NCBI RefSeq assembly: GCF_024460475.1
Contig: NZ_JANFYN010000004.1
Location: 1 to 64,000, forward strand
DNA: 64,000 nt
DNA from: Holdemanella sp. MSK.7.32
GTDB taxonomy: Bacteria > Bacillota_I > Bacilli_A > Erysipelotrichales > Erysipelotrichaceae
Direction: 5' to 3'
Positions within the stretch are counted from its first letter, which is position 1, and the number at the start of each line of letters is the position of its first letter. The position numbers and the translations under genes were made by a program. The notes below the pieces were generated by a model. That model was not told the DNA's origin and did not search any database. It saw only the letters and a list, made by a program, of their open reading frames with translations. This document shows positions 52,420 through 61,320 of this stretch, in pieces.

Positions 52420-52662
52420 ATGTTTAATGAATTTTTCGTACGTGGTATGGCTTGCTTAGGTGCAGGTATTGCGATGATTGCTGGTTTAGGTCCTGGTATT
52501 GGTCAGGGTATTGCAGCTAGTAAAGGTGCAGAAAGCGTTGGTCGTAACCCAGATGCAGCAAGTAAAATTCAATCTATCATGGTATTAGGTATCGCCTTAG
52601 CCGAAACAACAGGTATCTATGCTTTGATCATTGCGATTTTATTGATTTTCATTAAAGGTTAA
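52420..52662 (+). CDS. atpE: ATP synthase F0 subunit c, sodium-type ligand set
   Basis: An 80-residue hairpin of two membrane helices forming the rotor ring. The ion-binding carboxylate is Glu62 in ALAETTGIY. Gln29 (GIGQG), Thr63, Thr64 and Tyr67 align with the residues that bind sodium in Ilyobacter c (Gln32, Ser66, Thr67, Tyr70). The ring is therefore predicted to bind sodium, with Thr in place of Ser as the one departure. AGGAGG precedes the ATG. Confidence 0.95.
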   Translation: MFNEFFVRGMACLGAGIAMIAGLGPGIGQGIAASKGAESVGRNPDAASKIQSIMVLGIALAETTGIYALIIAILLIFIKG

Positions 52663-52680
52663 TGATTAGGAGAATCGGTA

Positions 52681-53196
52681 ATGATTGACTTTAATATTGA
52701 CAATTATTTGCGAATTTCATTGACCGATGTTGTTTTAGTTTGTATTTCTACTTTTTTGATTGTAATGTTTGCCAAAAAATTCTTTTGGGAAAAATTACTA
52801 ACATTAATTCAAAAACGACAAGATTTAATTCAAGAAAATATCGATTCTTCAGTAGCTATTAAAAAGCAGGCTGAAGATGTCAAAGAACAGTATGATGAAA
52901 AATTGCGTAATGTATCGCAAGAAGCTCATACCATTCTTGTTTCAGCTAGAGCACATGCGGATCAAGAAAAACAGCAGATTATAAAAGAAGCAAATGACGA
53001 AGCTTTGCGTATTAAGAAAAACGCAAATGAAGATATCGAACGTCAGAAGCGTGACGCTCAAAAAGAAATGAAAAAAGCAATTAGCGATGTTGCATTAAGC
53101 GCAGCTAGTCAGTTGATTAAAAAAGAAATGGATGAAGAAACACAGAAGCAGTTTGTGGAAGATTTTATTGAACAGGCAGGCGATAAACAATGGTAG
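52681..53196 (+). CDS. atpF: ATP synthase F0 subunit b
   Basis: Peripheral stalk subunit of 171 residues: one N-terminal membrane helix (about 15-33), then a long charged helix with heptad character and IKKNANEDIERQKRDAQKEM. It overlaps atpH by 7 bases. Confidence 0.93.
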   Translation: MIDFNIDNYLRISLTDVVLVCISTFLIVMFAKKFFWEKLLTLIQKRQDLIQENIDSSVAIKKQAEDVKEQYDEKLRNVSQEAHTILVSARAHADQEKQQIIKEANDEALRIKKNANEDIERQKRDAQKEMKKAISDVALSAASQLIKKEMDEETQKQFVEDFIEQAGDKQW

Positions 53197-53717
53197 ATTA
53201 CACGCCTTATGCCCAGGCTCTATTTGAATTAGCACAAGATTCAAAGCAAGAAATGGCTTGGATGTCAGAGCTAAAGCAAGTAGCGCAAGTGATTACTTCA
53301 GTACCAGAATTAAGCAAGATTCTAGCACATCCAAGTATTCCTCGAGTAAAGAAAAAGGAAATCATCCAAACAGCTTTCGAATCCGAATTAGATACAACTG
53401 TATTTCGTTTCTTGCTTGTGTTAAATGAGCATAATGAACTTTCTCATCTTGATAAAATCAGTGATGCGTATGAAGAGTGTTATCGAAAGAAACATAGAAT
53501 TGAAATCGTCAAAGTAACGAGTGCATCAAAACTAGATGAAGATCAATTATCAAGATTGAAAGAGATGTTAGAGAAAAAAATGAATAAGACACTTGAACTT
53601 GAAGTACAAGTGGATCCATCTTTGATTGCAGGTATTAAAGTACAGGCAAATGATTTAGTGATGGATAATACGGTCATTGCGAAGATTGACGCAATGAAGG
53701 AAGCAATTAATAGATAA
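53190..53717 (+). CDS. atpH: ATP synthase F1 subunit delta
   Basis: A 175-residue stalk protein that joins subunit b to the alpha/beta crown. It has the N-terminal YTPYAQALFELA and the C-terminal signature VDPSLIAGIKVQANDLVMDNTV. Confidence 0.93.
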   Translation: MVDYTPYAQALFELAQDSKQEMAWMSELKQVAQVITSVPELSKILAHPSIPRVKKKEIIQTAFESELDTTVFRFLLVLNEHNELSHLDKISDAYEECYRKKHRIEIVKVTSASKLDEDQLSRLKEMLEKKMNKTLELEVQVDPSLIAGIKVQANDLVMDNTVIAKIDAMKEAINR

Positions 53718-53729
53718 GCAGGTGATATG

Positions 53730-55265
53730 ATGAGTTTAAATCCAGCAGAGATTTCAAAATTAATCAAAGCTCAAATTCAAAGTATCGACCAGGATCTTGA
53801 AATGAATGAAAGTGGTACTATCCTAACAGTAGGTGATGGTATCGCAACGGTATATGGATTGAAAAATGCCATGATGAGTGAATTGTTGTTATTCCCTCAC
53901 GATGTATATGGTATGGTCATGAACTTAGAAGACGAACAAGTAGGTGTCGTATTACTAGGTGATAATTCCGATATCAAAGAAGGTGACGTTGTAAAACGTA
54001 CAGGTCACATCATTGAAGTTCCAGTTGGTGATAGTTTGATGGGTCGTGTTGTCAATGCATTAGGACAACCGATTGATGGTTTAGGTGAAATCAAAACAGA
54101 TAGAACACGTCCAGTAGAACGTGTGGCCCCAGGTGTAATGACAAGAAAGAGTGTATCGGTTCCATTACAAACGGGTTTAAAAATTATTGACTCTATGATT
54201 CCAATTGGTCGTGGACAACGTGAGTTGATCATTGGTGACCGTCAGACTGGTAAAACAGCAATCGCAATCGATACGATTTTGAATCAAAAAGGTCAAAATG
54301 TAAAATGTATTTATGTAGCGATTGGTCAAAAGGCAAGTACTGTAGCTCAAATCGTTGAAAAATTAAAACAACACGGAGCTATGGAATATACTACGATCGT
54401 AGCGGCTACTGCATCTGAAGCAGCACCATTACAATATATTGCACCTTATGCAGGTTGTGCAATGGGTGAAGAATGGATGGAAAACGGAGAAGACGTATTA
54501 ATTGTTTATGATGACTTATCAAAACATGCCGTAGCTTACCGTACACTGTCTTTACTTCTTCGTCGTCCTCCTGGACGTGAAGCGTATCCTGGAGATGTAT
54601 TCTACTTACATTCACGTTTATTAGAGCGTGCTGCACGTTTAAATGAGAATTATGGTGGTGGATCTTTAACAGCTTTACCAATTATTGAAACACAGGCCGG
54701 AGATATCTCTGCCTATATTCCTACAAACGTAATTTCAATTACGGATGGACAGATTTTCTTGAAAACAGATATGTTTAATGAAGGCGTTCGTCCAAGTGTA
54801 GATAGTGGTTTAAGTGTAAGTCGTGTAGGTAGTGCTGCACAGACAAAAGCAATGAAACAGGTTTCTGGTTCATTAAAGCTTGAACTAGCTCAATATCGTG
54901 AAATGGAATCTTTTGCGAAGTTTGGTTCAGATTTGGATGCGAGTACAAAAGATGTATTGGATCATGGTGCAAGATTAACTCAATTATTGATTCAAAAACA
55001 ATATTCACCATTAACAGTGCCTGAACAAGTATTATCTTTGTATGCTGCAAAAAATAGATATTTAAAACCTGTTGAAGTAGACCAAGTTGGTGAATTTGAA
55101 CAAGGAATGTTGGAGTATGTACATCGTGAATATCCTTATGTTTTAGATCAGATTGAAATGAAAAAGGCAATTGACGATGAATTAGAAGCGGATATTAAGA
55201 AGGCTTTGGATGCATACGCAAAACAATATGCACTAGAAAAGGGTGCGCAACATGGCACAGAGTAG
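53730..55265 (+). CDS. atpA: ATP synthase F1 subunit alpha
   Basis: A 511-residue nucleotide-binding subunit with P-loop GDRQTGKTA and the signature region around VSRVGSAAQTKAMK. Two adjacent ATGs exist (53727 and 53730). AGGTGAT leaves more usual spacing for the second. It overlaps atpG by 14 bases. Confidence 0.97.
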   Translation: MSLNPAEISKLIKAQIQSIDQDLEMNESGTILTVGDGIATVYGLKNAMMSELLLFPHDVYGMVMNLEDEQVGVVLLGDNSDIKEGDVVKRTGHIIEVPVGDSLMGRVVNALGQPIDGLGEIKTDRTRPVERVAPGVMTRKSVSVPLQTGLKIIDSMIPIGRGQRELIIGDRQTGKTAIAIDTILNQKGQNVKCIYVAIGQKASTVAQIVEKLKQHGAMEYTTIVAATASEAAPLQYIAPYAGCAMGEEWMENGEDVLIVYDDLSKHAVAYRTLSLLLRRPPGREAYPGDVFYLHSRLLERAARLNENYGGGSLTALPIIETQAGDISAYIPTNVISITDGQIFLKTDMFNEGVRPSVDSGLSVSRVGSAAQTKAMKQVSGSLKLELAQYREMESFAKFGSDLDASTKDVLDHGARLTQLLIQKQYSPLTVPEQVLSLYAAKNRYLKPVEVDQVGEFEQGMLEYVHREYPYVLDQIEMKKAIDDELEADIKKALDAYAKQYALEKGAQHGTE

Positions 55266-56100
55266 ACAGGCTATTCAGGCCCGAATCAGTTCCGTTAGTT
55301 CAACTAAAAAAATCACAAAAGCAATGCAGCTGATTGCTTCAAGTAAATTAACTAGACAAAGACAAATTATGGAAGAAAACCGTAGTTATGCACAAGGTCT
55401 TCAAGAACTATTCACAATGGTACTTCGTAGTGCTGGAGATGATTCTATGTATTTAAATGAGAATCAAGGAAAGCCAAGCTTTATCTTTGTGATCACAAGT
55501 GATATGGGACTTTGTGGTGGCTACAACGCAAACGTGTATCGTATGATACAAGATGAGTTTTCTGAAAAGGATCATGTAGTTATGATAGGGATTCGTGGTT
55601 CTGCATGGATTTCAAAAAGAAACTACAACGTTAAAAATGTATTAAGTGATCTTGACGAGGATGATGTATATGATGCTTTATCGAAATGTATGCAGGATGC
55701 ATTAGACTTGTTTGAAAAGAAAGAAATTTCAAAAATTCAAATTTTATATACGCACTATAAGAACACATTGACATTTGTTCCTACTTTAGAAACGGTTTTA
55801 CCTGTTTCTAAGCCTCAGGAAGAAAAGAAGTCAGGTATGCATGCGGATATGATTTTTGAGCCAGATAAGGAAACCATGCTACAAAACATGATTCCTATGG
55901 TGACAAAATCAATCCTTTATTCTCGTTATCTAGAGAGTAAAACAAGTGAACAGGCTTCTCGAAGAATGGCAATGGAGAGTGCAACTGACAATGCAGAAGA
56001 ATTGCAGGATAATCTTGAACTTGCATATAACCGTGTACGTCAAGGTGCTATCACGCAAGAAATCACTGAAATTGTCGGTGGTGCAAATGCACTTTCATAA
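55252..56100 (+). CDS. atpG: ATP synthase F1 subunit gamma
   Basis: Central rotor shaft of 282 residues, with the N-terminal helix ISSVSSTKKITKAMQLIASSKL and C-terminal helix AYNRVRQGAITQEITEIVGGANAL. I chose the ATG at 55252 after AAGGGTG; a GTG three codons earlier is also in frame. Confidence 0.96.
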   Translation: MAQSRQAIQARISSVSSTKKITKAMQLIASSKLTRQRQIMEENRSYAQGLQELFTMVLRSAGDDSMYLNENQGKPSFIFVITSDMGLCGGYNANVYRMIQDEFSEKDHVVMIGIRGSAWISKRNYNVKNVLSDLDEDDVYDALSKCMQDALDLFEKKEISKIQILYTHYKNTLTFVPTLETVLPVSKPQEEKKSGMHADMIFEPDKETMLQNMIPMVTKSILYSRYLESKTSEQASRRMAMESATDNAEELQDNLELAYNRVRQGAITQEITEIVGGANALS

Positions 56101-56112
56101 AGGAGGGTAAAC

Positions 56113-57513
56113 ATGAGTCAAAATATTGGAAAAGTCGTTGAGATCATTGGTCCGGTTGTGGATATTCAATTTTCACAAAATAATTTACCAGATTTATTAA
56201 CGGCAATTGAAATTGAACGCCCAAATGAAGAAAATCTAATTGTAGAAGTCGAACAAGATATCGGTGCTGATAGAGTACGTTGTATTGCGATGGGAAGTAC
56301 AGATGGTTTGGTTCGTGGTATGGATGCCATTGATACTAAAAAACCAATTCAGGCTCCTGTCGGAGAAAATGTATTGGGTCGTATGTTTAATGTTTTGGGT
56401 AAACCAATTGATGGTTTAGGTGATGTAGATGCTCAAACTATGCCAATTCACAGAAAGGCACCAGCATTTGATGAACAAAGTACAACAAGCGAACCATTGG
56501 AAACAGGTATTAAAGTTATTGACTTACTATGTCCTTATGCAAAGGGTGGTAAGATTGGATTGTTCGGTGGTGCCGGAGTAGGTAAAACCGTATTGATTCA
56601 AGAGTTGATCCACAATATTGCCAAAGAACATGGTGGTAAATCCGTTGTAGTAGGCGTTGGAGAAAGAACTCGTGAAGGAAATGATATGTATCACGAGATG
56701 AAAGACAGCGGCGTATTAGATAAAACAGTATTGGTTTATGGACAGATGAATGAAAGTCCAGGAGCCAGAATGCGTGTTGGATTAACTGGTCTAACAATGG
56801 CAGAATATTTCCGTGATGTAGAACACCAGGACGTATTATTGTTTATTGATAATATTTTCCGTTTTACACAGGCAGGATCTGAAGTTAGTGCCTTATTAGG
56901 ACGTGTTCCTAGTGCTGTAGGATATCAGCCTACATTAGCTACAGAAATGGGACAGTTGCAAGAAAGAATCACATCAACAAAAGATGGCTCTATCACTTCT
57001 GTACAGGCTATTTATGTGCCTGCGGATGATTTGACTGACCCAGCTCCAGCAACAACATTCTCTCACTTGGATGCAAAAACGGTATTAGACCGTGACATTG
57101 CGGCATTAGGTATTTATCCTGCCGTAGATCCACTTGAATCAAGTTCACGTATTTTGGATCCACTTGTAGTTGGTGAAAAGCACTATAAAGTAGCCCGTGG
57201 AGTTCAAAATATTCTACAGAGATATAAAGATTTACAGGATATCATTGCCATCTTAGGTATGGATGAATTAAGTGAAGAAGATAAGAAAGTTGTTAACCGT
57301 GCACGTCGTGTTCGTAACTTCTTGTCTCAACCATTTAATGTTGCCGAAGTATTCTCTGGTATTCCTGGAAAATATGTACCTTTGGAAGATACAATTCGAA
57401 GTTTCGAACGCTTATTAGCAGGTGAATTTGATGATCTTCCAGAACAAGCATTCATGTTTGTTGGAACAATTGAAGAAGCACAAGAAAAAGCTAAAAAAAT
57501 GGCTGGTGAATAG
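56113..57513 (+). CDS. atpD: ATP synthase F1 subunit beta
   Basis: Catalytic subunit of 466 residues with P-loop GGAGVGKTV, GERTREGNDMYHEM, LLFIDNIFRFTQAGSEVSALLGR and DPAPATTFSHLD. AGGAGGG precedes the ATG. Confidence 0.98.
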   Translation: MSQNIGKVVEIIGPVVDIQFSQNNLPDLLTAIEIERPNEENLIVEVEQDIGADRVRCIAMGSTDGLVRGMDAIDTKKPIQAPVGENVLGRMFNVLGKPIDGLGDVDAQTMPIHRKAPAFDEQSTTSEPLETGIKVIDLLCPYAKGGKIGLFGGAGVGKTVLIQELIHNIAKEHGGKSVVVGVGERTREGNDMYHEMKDSGVLDKTVLVYGQMNESPGARMRVGLTGLTMAEYFRDVEHQDVLLFIDNIFRFTQAGSEVSALLGRVPSAVGYQPTLATEMGQLQERITSTKDGSITSVQAIYVPADDLTDPAPATTFSHLDAKTVLDRDIAALGIYPAVDPLESSSRILDPLVVGEKHYKVARGVQNILQRYKDLQDIIAILGMDELSEEDKKVVNRARRVRNFLSQPFNVAEVFSGIPGKYVPLEDTIRSFERLLAGEFDDLPEQAFMFVGTIEEAQEKAKKMAGE

Positions 57514-57515
57514 TC

Positions 57516-57911
57516 ATGATTGCTTTTAAAGTAGTAACACCAAAAGGCGAATATTTAAAGCAGGAAGTCAAAAGTATCCATGTAAAGACGGTGGTTGGAG
57601 AAACAACAATTTTACCAAATCACATGCCTATCTTTGCATCTTTGGTACCTTGTAAGCTTGTTTTGAAAAACGAAAATGATGAAGAAGAAATCTTTGCGAT
57701 TTCTGGTGGCTTTTTACAATTCAACAAAAATGAAGGCATGATTCTAGCTGATGCGATCGAAGGAAAAAAAGATATCGATCTTGAGCGTGCAAAAAAATCA
57801 ATGGAACGTGCTAAAGCGCGTTTAGAGAAAAAAGATTCAGATACAAATCTAAAAAGAGCTCAGTTATCATTGGAAAGAGCAATTAATAGAATTCATGTAT
57901 ATGGCGAGTAA
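57516..57911 (+). CDS. atpC: ATP synthase F1 subunit epsilon
   Basis: A 131-residue regulator of the rotor with an N-terminal beta sandwich (IHVKTVVGETTILPNHMP) and two C-terminal helices. Last gene of the operon; GGTGA of the atpD end serves as ribosome site. Confidence 0.95.
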   Translation: MIAFKVVTPKGEYLKQEVKSIHVKTVVGETTILPNHMPIFASLVPCKLVLKNENDEEEIFAISGGFLQFNKNEGMILADAIEGKKDIDLERAKKSMERAKARLEKKDSDTNLKRAQLSLERAINRIHVYGE

Positions 57912-57931
57912 TCCTCGCCATTTTCTTTTTT
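57901..57931 (+). terminator. atp operon terminator
   Basis: An 8-bp stem (ATGGCGAG 57901-57908 with CTCGCCAT 57914-57921) overlaps the atpC stop and is followed by TTTCTTTTTT. Confidence 0.88.
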
Positions 57932-57948
57932 AAATTTTAGCAAACTTG

Positions 57949-58008
57949 TTGCATCAGTGCTAAAAATGAGTATAATAGTATTTAGCAGTTAGAACAGTTA
58001 AGTGCTAA
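57949..58008 (+). promoter_or_regulatory. groE promoter with CIRCE operator
   Basis: A TATAAT lies at 57971-57976, with TTGCAT (57949-57954) 16 bases upstream. The CIRCE element follows at 57982-58008: arms TTAGCAGTT and AAGTGCTAA separated by 9 bases, three mismatches from TTAGCACTC-N9-GAGTGCTAA. HrcA should repress transcription here. An extra half-site AGTGCTAAA lies near 57956. Confidence 0.88.
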
Positions 58009-58022
58009 AAGGAGGATGAATT

Positions 58023-58283
58023 ATGTTACAACCTTTACATGATTATGTTTTATTAAAGAAAGAGAAAGAAGAAAAAACTACGGCAAGTGGAATCATTTTG
58101 ACAAGTGGAAAAGAAAAGTCAAAGCTTGCAGTTGTCGCAAGTATGGGTGCAGATGTTAAAGATGCTGGATATGCTTGTGGAGATAAAGTTTTATATAAAG
58201 AATATTCAGGAACCACAATGAAGATTAATGATGAAGAATTCATTGTCATCAAAGATGAAGATATCATTGCAGTAAGTAAGTAG
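58023..58283 (+). CDS. groES: Co-chaperonin GroES
   Basis: An 86-residue lid of the GroEL chamber, starting LQPLHDYVLLKKEKEEKTTASGI across the mobile loop and containing GDKVLYKEYSGT. AAAGGAGGATG precedes the ATG. Confidence 0.97.
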   Translation: MLQPLHDYVLLKKEKEEKTTASGIILTSGKEKSKLAVVASMGADVKDAGYACGDKVLYKEYSGTTMKINDEEFIVIKDEDIIAVSK

Positions 58284-58299
58284 TAGGAGGTAATGAATT

Positions 58300-59913
58300 A
58301 TGGCTAAAGAAGTACGTTTTTCAAAAGATGCTCGTGAATCCATGTTAAGAGGTGTTAACACATTAGCAAATGCAGTTCGTGTTACTTTAGGTCCTAAAGG
58401 ACGTAATGTTGTTCTTGAAAAGGAATATGGATCTCCATTGATCACAAACGATGGTGTAAGTATTGCCAAAGAAATTGAATTGGAAGATAAGTTTGAAAAT
58501 ATGGGTGCTAAATTGGTATATGAAGTTGCCAATAAGACAAATGATACAGCTGGAGATGGAACAACAACAGCTACAATTTTAGCTCAAAGTATGATTGAAA
58601 ATGGTTTACGTCAAGTGGATCGTGGAGCAAATCCTGTATTGATGCGTGAAGGTATTGAAAAAGCAGCTAAGGCTGTGAGCGAGTATATCTTGTCCGTGTC
58701 TAAAAAAGTAGAAAGCAGTAAAGATATTGCCAACGTTGCGACAATTTCATCTGGATCGGAAGAAATTGGTAAGATTATTGCGGATGCGATGGAAAAAGTC
58801 GGTCGTGATGGTGTTATTTCAACAGATGATTCAAAGGGATTTGAAACAGAACTTGAAATCAGTGAAGGTATGCAGTATGACAAGGGCTATGTTTCTCCAT
58901 ATATGGTGAGTGATCGTGAAAAGATGGAAGCAACAATGGAAAATGCTTATGTTTTAGTAACAGATCAAAAGATCACAAATATTCAAGAAATTTTGCCTTT
59001 ACTTGAACAATTAGTTCAGGCAAATCGTGCGTTATTGATTATTGCGGAAGATTTAGAAAATGAAGTAGTTTCTACTTTGGCATTAAATAAACTTCGTGGA
59101 ACATTCAATGTAGTTGCGACTAAAGCTCCGGGCTTTGGTGACAACCAAAAAGAAATGTTGCAAGATATTGCGATTATGACAGGTGCTAAATTCTATTCAA
59201 AAGATTTGAATATGGAATTAAAAGATATGCAGTTATCGGATTTGGGTACAGTTAAAAAGATTGTTGTCACAAAAGATAATACGACAATGATTGGTGGAGC
59301 TGGAAGTAAAGAAGATGTGGCTGCTCGTGTAGCTGAAATTGAAGCACAAATGGAAAACACTACAAGTGATTATGATAAGAAACGTATGGCAGAGCGTTTA
59401 GGTAAATTATCAAATGGTGTTGCGATCATTAAAGTGGGTGCTGCAACTGAAAGTGAATTGAAAGAAAAGAAACTTCGTATTGAAGATGCGTTGAACTCAA
59501 CTCGTGCTGCTGTTAGTGAAGGTATTGTAGTTGGTGGTGGAGCTTGTTTAGTAAAGGCATATGTTGCTTTGAAAGATGAAGTAAAATCGGACGTAGTTGA
59601 TGTACAAAAAGGTATTAAAGTTGTATTTGATGCATTGTTAGCTCCAATTGCACAGATTGCTGATAATGCTGGATATAATAGTGAAGAGATTGTTGAAAGG
59701 CAAAAAGAAGCAGGCGAAAATGTAGGATTCGATGCGAAACATGGTGAATGGGTAGATATGATTGAATCTGGTATCATTGATCCTACAAAAGTAACTCGTA
59801 ATGCATTGATGAATGCTTCTAGTATTTCAGCTTTGTTCTTAACAACAGAAGCTGGAGTTGCTAAAATTGATAAAGAAGAACCAGCACCTGCAATGCCTCA
59901 GGGAATGTATTAA
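58300..59913 (+). CDS. groEL: Chaperonin GroEL
   Basis: A 537-residue folding chaperonin with TLGPKGRNVVLEKEYGSP, the ATPase motif NDTAGDGTTTATILA, and AAVSEGIVVGGGACL. The C-terminal tail is short (AMPQGMY) and lacks the usual long GGM repeat. It forms an operon with groES under CIRCE control. Confidence 0.98.
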   Translation: MAKEVRFSKDARESMLRGVNTLANAVRVTLGPKGRNVVLEKEYGSPLITNDGVSIAKEIELEDKFENMGAKLVYEVANKTNDTAGDGTTTATILAQSMIENGLRQVDRGANPVLMREGIEKAAKAVSEYILSVSKKVESSKDIANVATISSGSEEIGKIIADAMEKVGRDGVISTDDSKGFETELEISEGMQYDKGYVSPYMVSDREKMEATMENAYVLVTDQKITNIQEILPLLEQLVQANRALLIIAEDLENEVVSTLALNKLRGTFNVVATKAPGFGDNQKEMLQDIAIMTGAKFYSKDLNMELKDMQLSDLGTVKKIVVTKDNTTMIGGAGSKEDVAARVAEIEAQMENTTSDYDKKRMAERLGKLSNGVAIIKVGAATESELKEKKLRIEDALNSTRAAVSEGIVVGGGACLVKAYVALKDEVKSDVVDVQKGIKVVFDALLAPIAQIADNAGYNSEEIVERQKEAGENVGFDAKHGEWVDMIESGIIDPTKVTRNALMNASSISALFLTTEAGVAKIDKEEPAPAMPQGMY

Positions 59914-59923
59914 TAGTTGATTG

Positions 59924-59960
59924 AATAGCCAAAGTTTTATAGCTTTGGCTATTTTTTTGT
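59924..59960 (+). terminator. groE terminator
   Basis: An 11-bp stem (AATAGCCAAAG 59924-59934 with CTTTGGCTATT 59943-59953) followed by TTTTTT. Confidence 0.92.
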
Positions 59961-60036
59961 CTAAGAAAATATCTGAAAATAATGTAAAATGAAAAAATAA
60001 TATGAAAAATTAAATGTAATAATATGTAAAAAGAAC

Positions 60037-60065
60037 TTGAAAACGTTTTCCACTTGCGTTATTAT
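60037..60065 (+). promoter_or_regulatory. livK promoter with overlapping cre site
   Basis: TTGAAA (60037-60042), a 17-base spacer and TATTAT (60060-60065). TGAAAACGTTTTCC at 60038-60051 matches the catabolite-response element TGWAANCGNTNWCA at all but the last base and covers the -35 box, so CcpA binding should repress. Confidence 0.78.
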
Positions 60066-60094
60066 ATCTGTACAACTCGAGGGAGGTATAGATT

Positions 60095-61267
60095 ATGAAA
60101 GGTAAATTATTAAAAACGTTTGCTTCTAGTGCTGTCGCATTAAGCATGTTAGTCGGATGTAGTTCAGGAAGTGGAACTGCTGCAACTGAATTAAAAGAAG
60201 GAGATACAGTCAAGATTGGTTTGAACTATGAATTGTCTGGTGCTGTAGCTTCTTATGGTCAAGCTGAGTATAAAGGGGCTTCGCTTGCTATCAAGGAATA
60301 TAACGCAAACAAGGATTCAAAATATAAAATTAAAGCTGTCAAAATGGACAATAAAGGAGATGCTAGTGAATCTACTTCAGCAGCTACAAAATTGATGACT
60401 GAAGATGGTGTAGCTTTTGAGGTTGGACCTGCAACTTCAGGTGCTTCTATTGCGACATATCCAGTAGCAGATCAAAACCAAGTTCCAGTCATTTCACCAT
60501 CTGCTACTCAGGTAGATGCAACAATGAATGGGGATTCTCCTTATGAATATGCGTTCCGTATTTGTTTCGAAGATTCATATCAAGGTAAGGCAATGGCTAA
60601 ATTTGGATATGAAAATTTAGGAAAGAGAAAAGCTGTAATTATCAATGAAGTTAGTGATTATGGAAAGGGTCTTACTAAAGTATTTACACAAAAATTTGAA
60701 GATTTGGGTGGAGAAGTTGTAGCTACAGAAAGCTATAACGCTAAAGATACTGACTTTGCCGGTATCATCACGAAAGTAAAAGATAAAGGTGCAGATGTAT
60801 TATTCATTGCTGGTTACTATTCAGAAGCTGGATTAATTATTAAACAAGCTCGTGAAGCTGGTATGGATTGCACAATTTTAGGTGCTGATGGATTTGAATC
60901 AGAAAAATTAGCAGAACTTGCTGGTAGTGAAAATTTAAATAACTGCTACTATTCAACTGCTTATACTACAGTTAACGCAAGTGATGAATTAACTGCATTT
61001 GTAGATGCGTATACTAAAGAATATGGAGAAGCTCCAAATATGTTCTCTGCATTAACTTACGATGCTACTAATTTAGGTTTACAAGCTTTAGAAAAAGCAG
61101 GTAAAACAGGTGCAGATCTACAAAAGGCTATTGCGGATACTAAATTTGATGGTTTAACTGGTTCATTCACATTTGATAAGACACATTCACCTAAAAAGTC
61201 TGTATTAGTTGTTAACTTAGTAGATGGTGTTCAAACGGAAGCCGTTTCAGTAGATCCAAATAAATAA
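60095..61267 (+). CDS. livK: Branched-chain amino acid ABC transporter substrate-binding lipoprotein
   Basis: A 390-residue periplasmic-binding-type lipoprotein with lipobox LVGC (Cys22) and a Ser/Gly-rich linker. A type I binding fold follows, including IGLNYELSGAVASYGQAEYKGA and VGPATSGASIATYPVA. GGGAGGT precedes the ATG. The ligand (Leu/Ile/Val or another amino acid) is inferred from family and operon. Confidence 0.92.
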   Translation: MKGKLLKTFASSAVALSMLVGCSSGSGTAATELKEGDTVKIGLNYELSGAVASYGQAEYKGASLAIKEYNANKDSKYKIKAVKMDNKGDASESTSAATKLMTEDGVAFEVGPATSGASIATYPVADQNQVPVISPSATQVDATMNGDSPYEYAFRICFEDSYQGKAMAKFGYENLGKRKAVIINEVSDYGKGLTKVFTQKFEDLGGEVVATESYNAKDTDFAGIITKVKDKGADVLFIAGYYSEAGLIIKQAREAGMDCTILGADGFESEKLAELAGSENLNNCYYSTAYTTVNASDELTAFVDAYTKEYGEAPNMFSALTYDATNLGLQALEKAGKTGADLQKAIADTKFDGLTGSFTFDKTHSPKKSVLVVNLVDGVQTEAVSVDPNK

Positions 61268-61279
61268 GTCTTTGTTCAA

Positions 61280-61306
61280 AGGGGGAACAATTCCCCCTCT
61301 TTTTTA
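61280..61306 (+). terminator. Intercistronic terminator or attenuator between livK and livH
   Basis: AGGGGGAA (61280-61287) pairs with TTCCCCCT (61291-61298) and a T run follows. It sits inside the operon and probably lets most transcripts end after livK, giving an excess of binding protein. Confidence 0.8.
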
Positions 61307-61320
61307 ATAAGGAGGTTAAT

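Noticed and set aside
54775..55170. 131-codon open frame antisense to atpA
   Set aside because: It is antisense to a highly conserved coding region, has no ribosome site, and its composition (His/Leu/Gln-rich) is typical of a reverse-frame shadow. The same applies to 39654-40094 in the activase gene and 59370-59777 in groEL.
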